A stretch of DNA of 33,837 bases, from the NCBI GenBank assembly GCA_002411545.1, contig DHTG01000054.1:39309-73145 (forward strand), read 5' to 3'. This stretch comes from Bacteroidales bacterium UBA5266. GTDB lineage: Bacteria; Bacteroidota; Bacteroidia; Bacteroidales; WCHB1-69. The position numbers and the translations under genes were made by a program. Shown piece by piece: positions 17,964-25,694 of the stretch. How positions within the stretch are numbered: position 1 is the stretch's first letter; each line of letters starts with the position of its first letter. The notes beneath the pieces were generated by a model, which was not told the DNA's origin, searched no databases, and saw only the letters and a program-made list of their open reading frames with translations.

Positions 17964-17971
17964 CAAAAGTA
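17964..17971 (-). promoter_or_regulatory. -7 promoter element (TACTTTTG) for rmuC
   Basis: Perfect TAnnTTTG on the minus strand with a leader of about 8-14 bases. Confidence 0.65.
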
Positions 17972-18086
17972 CATATTTTTCACTTTCCTTAACGCATGAA
18001 AGCTTTCTAAAATACGTAAAACATAAATCCATAATAATTCGAGCTTATTAATGATTAAGATAAGGGAAGTGGTTAAAACACCGTAC

Positions 18087-18533
18087 TTATACTTCCTCGT
18101 AAGGAGTAAACTCATCGTCGTCGTCGTCGTTTTTGGATGAAGACTTTCCATGGCTATTAAAGCGAACAACCTGTACAGACCCCATGGCTTCAATGACAGA
18201 GGAAATGATGGATACAAGCATACCAAACAACAAGGCCCACATAAAACTATCTACTCTAAAACCACCTAAGAGAAAATCAATGAGTTCAATTACTAAAGCG
18301 TTTATTATTAAAAGAAAAAAACCAAATGAAAAAAGTGTTAATGGTATTGTCATGGCTATCAGGATGGGCTTCAAGAAAGTATTTAATAAAATCAAGGTAA
18401 TGCCGACAATGATAGCCGTATAAATCCTGGGTTCTTCTATATGAATTCCTTTCTTTAACAACCATGCCGTAAATAGAACAGCAAAAGAAGTTACCAAGAG
18501 TTTTATCAAATAAAATTTAATTTTGTGTTTCAT
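18087..18533 (-). CDS. Phage holin family (PF04020-like) small membrane protein with poly-Asp tail
   Basis: A 148-aa inner-membrane protein with four hydrophobic segments (about residues 7-26, 37-56, 58-80 and 96-116), matching the layout of the widespread holin superfamily IV/PF04020 membrane proteins. The family name is historical; there are no phage genes nearby. The C-terminal tail holds five consecutive Asp (136-140), encoded by a short TCG x5 tract on the plus strand at 18115-18129. The gene starts 24 bp after dprA stops with no promoter box of its own, so it is probably cotranscribed with dprA. Function unknown. Confidence 0.8.
   Translation of the reverse strand: MKHKIKFYLIKLLVTSFAVLFTAWLLKKGIHIEEPRIYTAIIVGITLILLNTFLKPILIAMTIPLTLFSFGFFLLIINALVIELIDFLLGGFRVDSFMWALLFGMLVSIISSVIEAMGSVQVVRFNSHGKSSSKNDDDDDEFTPYEEV
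18115..18129. repeat. TCG x5 trinucleotide tract coding for Asp5
   Basis: Five uninterrupted TCG units on the plus strand, read as GAC codons in the holin-family gene. Short, but a possible length-variable site. Confidence 0.6.
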
Positions 18534-18557
18534 TATATTGTATTTGTAACGTACTGA

Positions 18558-19673
18558 TTACATAATTTTATATCGTTTCCCGGGCAAACATTCGATATAA
18601 CATTTACACTCGAGAGAAAGCAACAGGACTGATAAACGTGAAACCGGCATATTTATTTTACTTAAAAGAGTATCTATATCGATTTCATCGTGTTGTTGAA
18701 CTTCTTCCAGGACTACTCTTTCTTCATCATTAACATCAAAAAACATTTTCTCCTGTCTGTTTCGAGCCTTTGTTTTGGAATTATCCCAACGCATCCAATC
18801 AATAACATCTTTAGCCGATGTAAGGATAGCCGCTTTATTTTGTTTTATCAGATCATTACACCCTTCCGAACAGAGATCACCTACTCTACCCGGCACAGCA
18901 AAAACATCTCTATCATAGGAAAAGGCTAAATCGGCCGTTATTAATGCCCCTCCCTCTTTTCGCGCCTCAATCACTACAACGGCATCGGATAAACCGGCAA
19001 TAATACGGTTACGACTCGGAAAATGAATCGCATCGGGACCTGTCTCATGAAAATATTCGCTGATCAATCCTCCTTTGCGCAACATTTGTGTAGCTAATTT
19101 TCGATTTGAGGAAGGATAAACCATGTGCAATCCATGTCCTAAAACACCCACCGTTTGTAAATTATAATGCAATGCCGTTTCATGAGCTTCCGTATCTATT
19201 CCGTATGCCAAACCACTCACAATCATAACATCGATTTGAGCTAAATCAGCTATTAATTGTTTTGTAAACGATAATCCATAGGCACTTGCTTTGCGTGTTC
19301 CCACTATGGCAAGAACCCTTGGCACATTCCACTCTATGTGGCCTTTACCAAAAAAAACAATGGGAGCATCAATACAATATTTTAAGCGTTTGGGATAATT
19401 TTCTTCGCCTAAAATATACGTATCGATATGATGCTTTTCAATAAAAACCATCTCCTTTTCTACTCTTTCAACAATAGAAGAATCAATTGTTTGTATATTT
19501 TTTATATGACTTTCGCCTATACCTTCAATACGTATAAGATTTCGTTTTTTTTCTTTTAAAACAGCTTCGGCATTTCCACATTCGCTGATAAGTTTACGTG
19601 CTGTAATACTTCCAATTTTTGGTAATTGTGAAAACAACAAGGTATGATAGAGTAGAGAATTTTCCGAATTCAT
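18558..19673 (-). CDS. dprA: DNA-processing protein DprA
   Basis: DprA binds single-stranded DNA and loads RecA during natural transformation. Domains in order: helix-hairpin-helix/SAM-like region (about 15-60, with IEGIGESHIKNI), a Rossmann-like DprA core (about 90-290) with VGTRKASAYG at 124-133, SGLAYGID at 153-160, FPSRNRIIAGL and EGGALITADLA, then a C-terminal winged-helix domain (about 305-371). Length 371 aa, usual for Bacteroidetes. The start lies about 8 bases downstream of the predicted transcription start. It heads a probable operon with the holin-family membrane gene. Its presence alone does not prove competence. Confidence 0.95.
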   Translation of the reverse strand: MNSENSLLYHTLLFSQLPKIGSITARKLISECGNAEAVLKEKKRNLIRIEGIGESHIKNIQTIDSSIVERVEKEMVFIEKHHIDTYILGEENYPKRLKYCIDAPIVFFGKGHIEWNVPRVLAIVGTRKASAYGLSFTKQLIADLAQIDVMIVSGLAYGIDTEAHETALHYNLQTVGVLGHGLHMVYPSSNRKLATQMLRKGGLISEYFHETGPDAIHFPSRNRIIAGLSDAVVVIEARKEGGALITADLAFSYDRDVFAVPGRVGDLCSEGCNDLIKQNKAAILTSAKDVIDWMRWDNSKTKARNRQEKMFFDVNDEERVVLEEVQQHDEIDIDTLLSKINMPVSRLSVLLLSLECKCYIECLPGKRYKIM

Positions 19674-19687
19674 ATAGTTTTTGTTTG

Positions 19688-19695
19688 CAAAAATA
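19688..19695 (-). promoter_or_regulatory. -7 promoter element (TATTTTTG) for dprA
   Basis: Perfect TAnnTTTG on the minus strand, with a very short predicted leader. Confidence 0.65.
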
Positions 19696-19823
19696 GCATT
19701 TTATCCCTTCCAATGATTACTTTCACTGAAATTTCATGCTTGCCCTCGTGTGCTATAGGCAAATAATCTCAACATAACATGTATTATATACTTCATATTT
19801 ATGCCATAATAGCTAAGTAAAGC

Positions 19824-20897
19824 TTAGGATTTAATTTTTTTATCGATATACTTTGAGTGCATCAATCTTAACACACCCATATAATCCATCTTAAAACAGA
19901 TATAATCTCCTACTTGATAGTTTTTTTCATTATCTCCCAAATCTATCACAAACATATCTGAACTGGCTCCAACAATCGAAACGCTATCGTCCATTGGCGA
20001 AATATGTTTATTTTCAACATCCAATAAGCCTAAATCAATGATAGCTCTATAGGAAGTTTTACCTATAAGTGCATCATCAAATTCAAAGGAATTACCTTCT
20101 AAATTAGTACCCATTTCACCCATAGGCACTTGTGGCTTTTCAATTAATTCAATAATTTCAGAATAAAGCAAAAATGCATCGGTTTGCATTTTCTTTAATG
20201 TTGTATCATTGTAAACATCGGTACCTAAAAACAAGGTTTCACCCACCCGAAAATGATTCACCCCTTTGGGAAGTAAATTTTGAAAAATCAATGGGATGGT
20301 AACCGACGATCCTCCGGAAACATATTTAATCTTTTTTTTGAATTTTGCTTCTATTAACTCGCTATATAGACTTAGCTGAATGAGTTTATCATGATTGGGT
20401 AGTACTCCGTATAAACAACTTAAGTTAGTTCCCACTCCCACTACTTCTATATTCGACAAATTAAATATTTGACTATAAAAATCAATCAAATCATCCCTCA
20501 TAATACCTTCCCTTAGCTCTCCCATTTCAATCATTATTATGACTTTATGAATTTTATCTTGCTTTTGGGCTTCTTCATTCAACAATTGAATCGTTCTAAT
20601 TTCCGTATTCATACTAATGTCAGCACATTGCACTAAACTTTTCAGGTAATGCTTGGCCGGTGGTTTAATATAAATAGTTTCAATATTAGGATTTAACTCT
20701 TTGACCATTCTTAAATTGGATACCCTCGAATCACAAATTTGCGTAACATTCAACTTCAAAAGAGCTTTTAAATATTCTTTATTGCCACATAGCAATTTGG
20801 AAACTACTGACCAGTGAATGTTTTTTTTCTTAAATAATTTATCGAGAAAATCAAAATTTGCTTGTAGTTTTTTAATGTCTAATGTAATATACGCCAT
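19824..20897 (-). CDS. Ornithine/alanine racemase family PLP-dependent enzyme
   Basis: Fold-type III PLP enzyme predicted to racemise an amino acid. Lys34 in SVVSKLLCG is the likely Schiff-base lysine. MGELREGI (125-132), GVGTNLSCLYG (154-164), VSGGSSVT (193-200) and GVNHFRVGETLFLG (212-225) closely match the signature of the ornithine racemase (Orr) group, which is distinct from the canonical Alr family. Length 357 aa equals Orr. It starts 5 bp after the GNAT gene, so the two are one operon. The ornithine-degrading enzymes that accompany Orr in clostridia (aminomutase, OrtAB) are not in the window, so the substrate is uncertain; ornithine, lysine or alanine are possible. Confidence 0.82.
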   Translation of the reverse strand: MAYITLDIKKLQANFDFLDKLFKKKNIHWSVVSKLLCGNKEYLKALLKLNVTQICDSRVSNLRMVKELNPNIETIYIKPPAKHYLKSLVQCADISMNTEIRTIQLLNEEAQKQDKIHKVIIMIEMGELREGIMRDDLIDFYSQIFNLSNIEVVGVGTNLSCLYGVLPNHDKLIQLSLYSELIEAKFKKKIKYVSGGSSVTIPLIFQNLLPKGVNHFRVGETLFLGTDVYNDTTLKKMQTDAFLLYSEIIELIEKPQVPMGEMGTNLEGNSFEFDDALIGKTSYRAIIDLGLLDVENKHISPMDDSVSIVGASSDMFVIDLGDNEKNYQVGDYICFKMDYMGVLRLMHSKYIDKKIKS

Positions 20898-20902
20898 GTG
20901 TT

Positions 20903-21343
20903 TTATTTTATGTATCTCATTTCAAGATACTTGTTTGTAAATCCTATTTTTTCATAAAGAAAACGTGCCGGATTATCCGGCTCGACGTGTAAAGCTATGT
21001 TTCCATTTGCAATTTCAAGGGCTTTTAGCATCATTTGTTTTCCGATACCTTTTCCTCTACTGTCTTTATGAGTTGCTATATATACCAAAATATTTTCAGG
21101 TATGTATCCCTTCATTCCCGTTTGATTTACGACTACTACACTCACTGTTTTTCCATTTTCCAATCCTTCCAATACAAATCCCCCAAAAGAATTTGAAGCT
21201 TTAAGTGCATAATTTACAGCTTTTTCAATATCATCTTTGGTGTCGCCGTATTGTTCTAAATGCTCAAATAAAAAGCTCACTACATGCTCTATATCCGCTG
21301 CACTTGGTTTATTACAATAATTATAAATTTTCGTCTTAATCAT
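20903..21343 (-). CDS. GNAT family N-acetyltransferase
   Basis: A 146-aa single-domain acetyl-CoA-dependent acetyltransferase. Motif A with the pyrophosphate-binding loop RGKGIGKQMM is at residues 96-105, and the motif B region NIALHVEPDNPARFLYEKIGF at 115-135 is typical. The start is fixed by a strong Shine-Dalgarno (AAAAGGAGA) seven bases upstream. It is the first gene of a two-gene unit with the ornithine racemase-like enzyme (5-bp gap), which suggests that its acceptor is the amino acid, or its D-isomer, handled by that racemase. That pairing is an inference. The leader of about 190 bases is much longer than elsewhere in the window. Confidence 0.85.
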   Translation of the reverse strand: MIKTKIYNYCNKPSAADIEHVVSFLFEHLEQYGDTKDDIEKAVNYALKASNSFGGFVLEGLENGKTVSVVVVNQTGMKGYIPENILVYIATHKDSRGKGIGKQMMLKALEIANGNIALHVEPDNPARFLYEKIGFTNKYLEMRYIK

Positions 21344-21349
21344 TTTTAA

Positions 21350-21358
21350 TCTCCTTTT
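21350..21358 (-). promoter_or_regulatory. Strong Shine-Dalgarno for the GNAT gene
   Basis: AAAAGGAGA on the minus strand, six bases before the ATG. One of only three clear Shine-Dalgarno sites in the window. Confidence 0.7.
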
Positions 21359-21540
21359 AATTAATGTTAATTTTTTAAGTTATTTTTTGTATAATCTCAT
21401 GGCACTCAAATTGTGGATTTGAATTCAATAAGTTGTCATCCTATCAATTGCTTGCCCTTTTTATGATTATCTGCCTATATCTCTGATATTTACTTTTTTT
21501 TAAAAATCTAAAAAAAATCTGCGATTTTTCATTTGTATCG

Positions 21541-21548
21541 CAAAGATA
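21541..21548 (-). promoter_or_regulatory. -7 promoter element (TATCTTTG) for the GNAT-racemase unit
   Basis: Perfect TAnnTTTG on the minus strand. A second identical box at 21603-21610 lies 62 bp upstream within the palindromic element, so two start sites are possible. Confidence 0.55.
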
Positions 21549-21589
21549 TAATTTTTATCTTTACAAATAAGGATTTTTTTTATTTTTTT

Positions 21590-21737
21590 CATTATTGTCC
21601 GACAAAGATACGTTATTGCTTCACTTCGTTACACTCAGAATGACAATGAATTTAAATGTAACGAAAAGGAGCAGAAAGCTTGCTATGCGGCGGATTTGCG
21701 AAGCGAAGAATCTGTTGACTTTTATCGGATAATAGTG
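21590..21737. repeat. Palindromic MITE-like intergenic element
   Basis: Imperfect terminal inverted repeats of about 21 bp (21590-21610 and 21717-21737, about 15 of 21 positions pairing, with core GTCCGAC/ATCGGAT). Inside them is a second inverted pair: CTTCACTTCG near 21620 against CGAAGCGAAG near 21700. Base composition is richer in G and C than the flanks. The CTTCG...TCAGAATGACA style resembles dispersed palindromic repeats seen in many Bacteroidetes genomes, recalled rather than searched. No transposase is present. Confidence 0.5.
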
Positions 21738-21851
21738 ATAAATTTTATTCTTATTCCCTATACCAACCACTATTATTAACGCAATTGAATCAAAGTATAT
21801 TCTTAAATATCAAAGCTATAAAAATCTTTTCAAGAAATAAGTATTCATGTG

Positions 21852-21881
21852 TTTGTATTATACTATTTTCGTGTAATTTTG
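21852..21881 (+). promoter_or_regulatory. Promoter (TTTG, 18 bases, TAATTTTG) for the 275-aa gene
   Basis: A -33-like TTTG at 21852-21855 and a perfect -7 TAATTTTG at 21874-21881. This is the most complete two-part Bacteroidetes promoter I found in the window. Confidence 0.65.
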
Positions 21882-21914
21882 TAACGAATATTTCAAATTT
21901 AAAATCTAAATTCC

Positions 21915-22742
21915 ATGAAAGAAAATATTGAAAAAACCATTCTCCGCATTAATCATAAGCCAACCAGTGATTTTGAAGGACTAAGTCCTTTCGAAATGGA
22001 TAAACTCTTATATGATACTTTCGGCCAAGAAAGCCCTGTGAAACTACTCAAACTCAAAGATGAGACATATACCAACATCCCCATTTTGAATCAGATGCTG
22101 TTTTTTGGTGATATATTAAAAAAAGAAGGTGAACTTAAATTAACCAATAAAGGATATCTGCCTACACGCATAGTAGCCGATTTGTATTATAACGGTTTCC
22201 TGAAAGATGTAATCATTGAAACAGGCATACATAAATTATACAAAGAAACCGACTCAAATGTGGTTAATTTGACAAGAATTCTGGCTGAACTTACCTTACT
22301 TACGAAAAAGCGTAATGGCAGGCTAAGCCTGACCAAATCCGGAGAAAAACTACTTGAGGATAAAGAGAAATTGTTGAAATTAATCTTTAAGACTTTTGGC
22401 GAAAAGTTTAAATGGGCTTATTACGATGGATATGGCGATAATTTCATCGGCCAACTGGGCTATGGTTTCAGCTTATACCTTTTGAGTAAATACGGTGATA
22501 AAAAACGTTTCAACGTTTTTTATGCAGCTAAATACTTCAAAGCATTTCCGACTTTACTTTCCAATATGGGTGATTACCGGTATAATTTTATCAGCAGTGC
22601 TGAAAGTTGCTATTCCACACGCACATTCGATCGTTTCTTATATTATTTCGGGCTCATTGAAATGCAAAAAGAAGATCCGATTCTTTCCCATAAATTTTAC
22701 CTTAAAAAAACAAAATTATTTGATCAACTGATTTCATGTTAA
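21915..22742 (+). CDS. Uncharacterised 275-aa protein with two possible winged-helix regions
   Basis: I do not recognise a named family with confidence. It has no signal peptide or membrane segment and is lysine- and leucine-rich. The segment LSPFEMDKLLYDTFG (24-38) looks like a conserved opening. GELKLTNKGYLP (about 71-82) and GRLSLTKSGEKLLED (about 134-148) look like two beta-hairpin wings with the KLTxKG pattern typical of winged-helix domains, so nucleic-acid binding is plausible. The C-terminal half is helical and aromatic (YYDGYGDNFIGQLGYGFSLY). It has its own promoter and ends 46 bp before the TPR gene. Similar proteins occur in diverse anaerobes, as far as I recall, without known function. 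Confidence 0.6.
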   Translation: MKENIEKTILRINHKPTSDFEGLSPFEMDKLLYDTFGQESPVKLLKLKDETYTNIPILNQMLFFGDILKKEGELKLTNKGYLPTRIVADLYYNGFLKDVIIETGIHKLYKETDSNVVNLTRILAELTLLTKKRNGRLSLTKSGEKLLEDKEKLLKLIFKTFGEKFKWAYYDGYGDNFIGQLGYGFSLYLLSKYGDKKRFNVFYAAKYFKAFPTLLSNMGDYRYNFISSAESCYSTRTFDRFLYYFGLIEMQKEDPILSHKFYLKKTKLFDQLISC

Positions 22743-22788
22743 TCGACAATTGTATTACTGCAACGCTATTATTTTAAATATTTGTACG

Positions 22789-24126
22789 ATGAAATGCTTT
22801 CACATTTCTATAAAAAAATTTATCTTGCTGATGTTTTTATGCATGGCATCACATACAATGGTATATACCCAAACCACAGATTCGATTTCCTTCTATATGC
22901 AACAATATGAATTTGAGAATCTGATTAGCTATATTGATTTACATTATCCAAAATTCCAAGCAGAAACAGAACGAATGAAAGCCAAAGCCTATGTTTCCTT
23001 AAAAAAATACAAGGAAGCCGCTCTTTCGTATGAAAAATTATATTCCTATGACAGTTCAGACATTCATACGATGGTTGAATTAGCCAATTGCTATCAACTG
23101 CTTGGCAATTACCCTCAATCAATAGTCTATTTACAAAAAGCACTGCAACAAAACCCTCTCAACTCCTACTTACAAATACAAATAGCCGATGTATACTACA
23201 AAAGCAATGCTTACTATCAGGCAATAGAACATTATATGCGTGCATGCTTACACGACACTTCCTTTTATGTAAGTAAGCAGCTTGCACTATGTTACGATAA
23301 ACTCGATAGAATAGATACAGCTATGTATTATTATGATAAAACCATAGGTTTAAATCCGAGTGATTTTTACAGTACACATCGTCTGGCAAGCATACATTTA
23401 CAAAACAAAGCGTATGAAAAAGCCTTACATCTTACCTCCTCCTATTTACAAGTGGATTCCACTCATACAAAAGCATTGGAGTTTCAGGTTTATATACATT
23501 ATCTCAACAAAACATATCGGGACGCTATTCGCTCATTTGAAAAATGTCTGGCTCTGTACGACACTTCCGATTTTACCAAAAGATATTTGGGCTATTGTTA
23601 TTATGAGACTCAACAATACCAAGAAGCAAAATCGTATTTAGAACAAGCCTTTCAAAACGACACCAACAACCTTATTTTATGCTACACTTTGGGATTGGCT
23701 TGCCATCAAGCATCATTTGGACAATTAGCTGTATACTATTTAGAAAGAACTTTAACGTTATCAAATCCCACACCTGAATTTTTATCCCGTTTGTACCAAG
23801 ACTTAGCGGCAGCTCAAACAGGGATTTACAAACGTCAACAAGCCTTGGATAGTTATTTAAAAGCCTATGAACTTACACCTAATGACAAATTACTACTTTT
23901 TAAAATTGCCACACAATATGACAAGTTCTTAGAAAATAAAACCATGGCTTTACAATATTATCAAACGTTCATGCAAACACGTGCCGATTCCATCAATGCC
24001 ACCCCTACTATCACCGATGCCTACGGATACAAAGTTTCCTACTATGATGTGGCTAAAAGAAGGATTCATGAATTGAAAGAAGAATTATTTATGCAAGGGA
24101 AAAACACAAATCAAAATAAGAGATGA
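22789..24126 (+). CDS. Secreted or periplasmic TPR-repeat protein
   Basis: A 445-aa protein with a signal peptide (MKCFHISIKKF, hydrophobic core, ending MVYTQ at 28) followed by tandem tetratricopeptide repeats from about residue 60 to 400. Typical repeat signatures include AKAYVSLKKYKEAALSYEKL, LANCYQLLGNYPQSIVYLQK and LGYCYYETQQYQEAKSYLEQ. TPR proteins scaffold protein complexes; in Bacteroidetes exported ones often serve envelope assembly, but no partner is evident. I use the ATG at 22789 because it begins the signal peptide; the frame is open further upstream only from a TTG. The stop overlaps the next start by 4 bp (ATGA), so translation with the LOG gene is probably coupled. Confidence 0.85.
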   Translation: MKCFHISIKKFILLMFLCMASHTMVYTQTTDSISFYMQQYEFENLISYIDLHYPKFQAETERMKAKAYVSLKKYKEAALSYEKLYSYDSSDIHTMVELANCYQLLGNYPQSIVYLQKALQQNPLNSYLQIQIADVYYKSNAYYQAIEHYMRACLHDTSFYVSKQLALCYDKLDRIDTAMYYYDKTIGLNPSDFYSTHRLASIHLQNKAYEKALHLTSSYLQVDSTHTKALEFQVYIHYLNKTYRDAIRSFEKCLALYDTSDFTKRYLGYCYYETQQYQEAKSYLEQAFQNDTNNLILCYTLGLACHQASFGQLAVYYLERTLTLSNPTPEFLSRLYQDLAAAQTGIYKRQQALDSYLKAYELTPNDKLLLFKIATQYDKFLENKTMALQYYQTFMQTRADSINATPTITDAYGYKVSYYDVAKRRIHELKEELFMQGKNTNQNKR

Positions 24127-24710
24127 AAAAAATCAGTGTGTTCTGTGGATCAAGTTCGGGCAATCAAACGATATACGAAGAAGCAAGCATTGCATTAGCG
24201 AAAGCATTTATCAAACATGATTTCACACTTTTATATGGTGGAGCTAAAATAGGATTGATGGGCATATTAGCCGATTACATGCTTCAAGCCGGTGGTAAGG
24301 TCATAGGGGTAATGCCACATTTCTTAATTCATAAAGAAATTGCTCATCCTAAACTCACTGAATTTGTTTGCGTTGACAGCATGCAGGAACGTAAATCGTG
24401 GATGCAAGCTAATTCCGATGCTTTTATTGCCTTACCCGGTGGGTTTGGTACCTTGGATGAAATCTTTGAAATGATATGCTTAGGACAATTACACATCCAC
24501 CAAAAACCTTGTGCTTTTTTAAACATCAACGGTTTTTTCAACAGCCTGAAAAATTTTCTTGAACATGCCGTTTCACAAGGATTCATCGATATGGAATATA
24601 AAAACATGCTGATATTTGAATCCGATACTGAGCGTTTAATCGATAAGATACTCCATTATACCCACCCTTATATTGATAAAGCAGAAAGAGCAAAAGCCGC
24701 AAAAGGATAA
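24123..24710 (+). CDS. LOG family (TIGR00730) nucleotide 5'-monophosphate phosphoribohydrolase
   Basis: Rossmann-fold enzyme of the LOG/lysine-decarboxylase-like group, which releases the base from nucleoside 5'-monophosphates (cytokinin-type or AMP). Signature motif PGGFGTLDE at 105-113, preceded by MQERK at 87-91. The N-terminal FCGSSSGN (7-14) and YGGAKIGLMG (38-47) form the nucleotide site. Length 195 aa is normal. These proteins are often misnamed lysine decarboxylase; the PGGxGTxxE motif argues for phosphoribohydrolase. Overlaps the TPR gene by ATGA. Confidence 0.9.
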   Translation: MKKISVFCGSSSGNQTIYEEASIALAKAFIKHDFTLLYGGAKIGLMGILADYMLQAGGKVIGVMPHFLIHKEIAHPKLTEFVCVDSMQERKSWMQANSDAFIALPGGFGTLDEIFEMICLGQLHIHQKPCAFLNINGFFNSLKNFLEHAVSQGFIDMEYKNMLIFESDTERLIDKILHYTHPYIDKAERAKAAKG

Positions 24711-24741
24711 ACAAAATGCCATTTCCCATATATATTTTTTA

Positions 24742-24749
24742 TATTTTTG
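24742..24749 (+). promoter_or_regulatory. -7 promoter element (TATTTTTG) for the methyltransferase
   Basis: Perfect TAnnTTTG between the LOG gene and the methyltransferase; predicted leader about 69 bases. Confidence 0.6.
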
Positions 24750-24824
24750 CCTCACAATTCTTAACACAATAATCAATCACCATACACCCTTAATAATAGC
24801 CTAAAACTCTATAAAACAACACCT

Positions 24825-25586
24825 ATGAAATACGAAGAAAGAGTACCCGACAGCCTTTTCCAAACCGACGGACATTATTTAGGCCGCCCGGCCGATTTTG
24901 ATGATCGGATTGTTCAACGTAGGCTGAGACTCATCCACCAAATTCCCGGTTTTACCGGAAAAGAGTATTCCCTTTTAGACATTGGCTGCGGTAACGGCGC
25001 CTCTATCATCGGTTTATCACCCTATATGAAACGCTGCTTAGGCATTGACATCAATGATGAACATATGGCTGAATTCAACCATTTCAAAGAAAAAAACAAG
25101 ATTGAAAATTGTGAATATCAAGTCCTCGATATAGAAAAGAACCTGCCTCCCGACACCTTCGATCGCATTGTTAGTTTTGAAGTCATCGAACACCTGAATC
25201 AGGAAGACGGACTGGCGTTTTATTATAAGGCACTTAAAAACAAAGGAAAAATCGCCATTTCAGTCCCAAACAAATGGTGGATATTCGAAACTCACGGAGC
25301 TAAACTTCCCCTATTACCTTGGAACAGGGTGCCATTTTTCTCATGGTTGCCACGAAAGATACATGAAAAATATGCCAATGCACGCATCTATACAAAAAAA
25401 AGAATCGTAAAATTATTGGTAAAACACGGATTTATCGTAGTTTCCGTTTCCTATATCACTGCTCCTATGGATGTTTTACCCAACGGGAAATTCAAAAACT
25501 TTATCATCAAACATTTCTTCGATTCCGATACTACTAACATCCCCTGTAAATCTACTTCTATCTTTGTGGTGGCTGAAAAACGATAA
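24825..25586 (+). CDS. Class I SAM-dependent methyltransferase
   Basis: A 253-aa Rossmann-fold methyltransferase. Motif I LLDIGCGNGAS at 50-60, the acidic ribose-binding Asp75 in LGIDIND, and the post-motif EVIEHL are all clear. The later segment (ISVPNKWWIFETHGAKLPLL, then FSWLPRKIHEKYANARIYTKK) resembles methyltransferases acting on glycans or lipids rather than on nucleic acid, but the acceptor is unknown. It has its own -7 box and is convergent with the GLUG protein gene, with a 108-bp spacer. Confidence 0.85.
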   Translation: MKYEERVPDSLFQTDGHYLGRPADFDDRIVQRRLRLIHQIPGFTGKEYSLLDIGCGNGASIIGLSPYMKRCLGIDINDEHMAEFNHFKEKNKIENCEYQVLDIEKNLPPDTFDRIVSFEVIEHLNQEDGLAFYYKALKNKGKIAISVPNKWWIFETHGAKLPLLPWNRVPFFSWLPRKIHEKYANARIYTKKRIVKLLVKHGFIVVSVSYITAPMDVLPNGKFKNFIIKHFFDSDTTNIPCKSTSIFVVAEKR

Positions 25587-25694
25587 TTTCTATCGAATAC
25601 TGTATCATAATAAAGTATTTGCCTTACTCTACTTACATGGAATTTGATATTAGTGATAATAATTTACAATTCCACCTATAGTCCATGGATATTA

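Larger units (their letters stand above)
21344..21914. other. Gene-free region, 571 bp
   Basis: Holds the long AT-rich leader of the GNAT-racemase unit, two minus-strand -7 boxes (21541-21548 and 21603-21610), the palindromic MITE-like element at 21590-21737, and a plus-strand promoter at 21852-21881. I see no convincing gene or RNA. Confidence 0.6.

Noticed and set aside
18133..18423. 96-codon plus-strand open frame opposite the holin-family gene
   Set aside because: Antisense shadow; its composition mirrors the hydrophobic codons of the real gene.
18087..18533. Prophage remnant suggested by the holin-family name
   Set aside because: No other phage genes nearby; PF04020 proteins are widespread chromosomal membrane proteins.
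19813..19827. CTAAG...CTTAG inverted repeat at the end of the racemase gene
   Set aside because: Five-bp stem overlapping the stop codon, without a T run on the transcript.
21513..21529. AAAAATC-TGC-GATTTTT hairpin just after the GNAT promoter box
   Set aside because: Almost all A-T pairs and only about 5-10 bases into the predicted transcript; not credible as an attenuator.
21640..21732. A 30-codon plus-strand open frame inside the palindromic element
   Set aside because: It spans the repeat from arm to arm, has no promoter box or conserved domain, and its codons are dictated by the inverted repeats; most likely chance.
22750..22788. Upstream TTG start for the TPR protein
   Set aside because: The ATG at 22789 begins a textbook signal peptide; the extra 13 residues would bury it.
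25638..25674. Inverted repeat TGGAATT...AATTCCA between the methyltransferase and the GLUG gene
   Set aside because: Only a 7-bp stem with a loop of over 20 bases and no T run; too weak to call a terminator.
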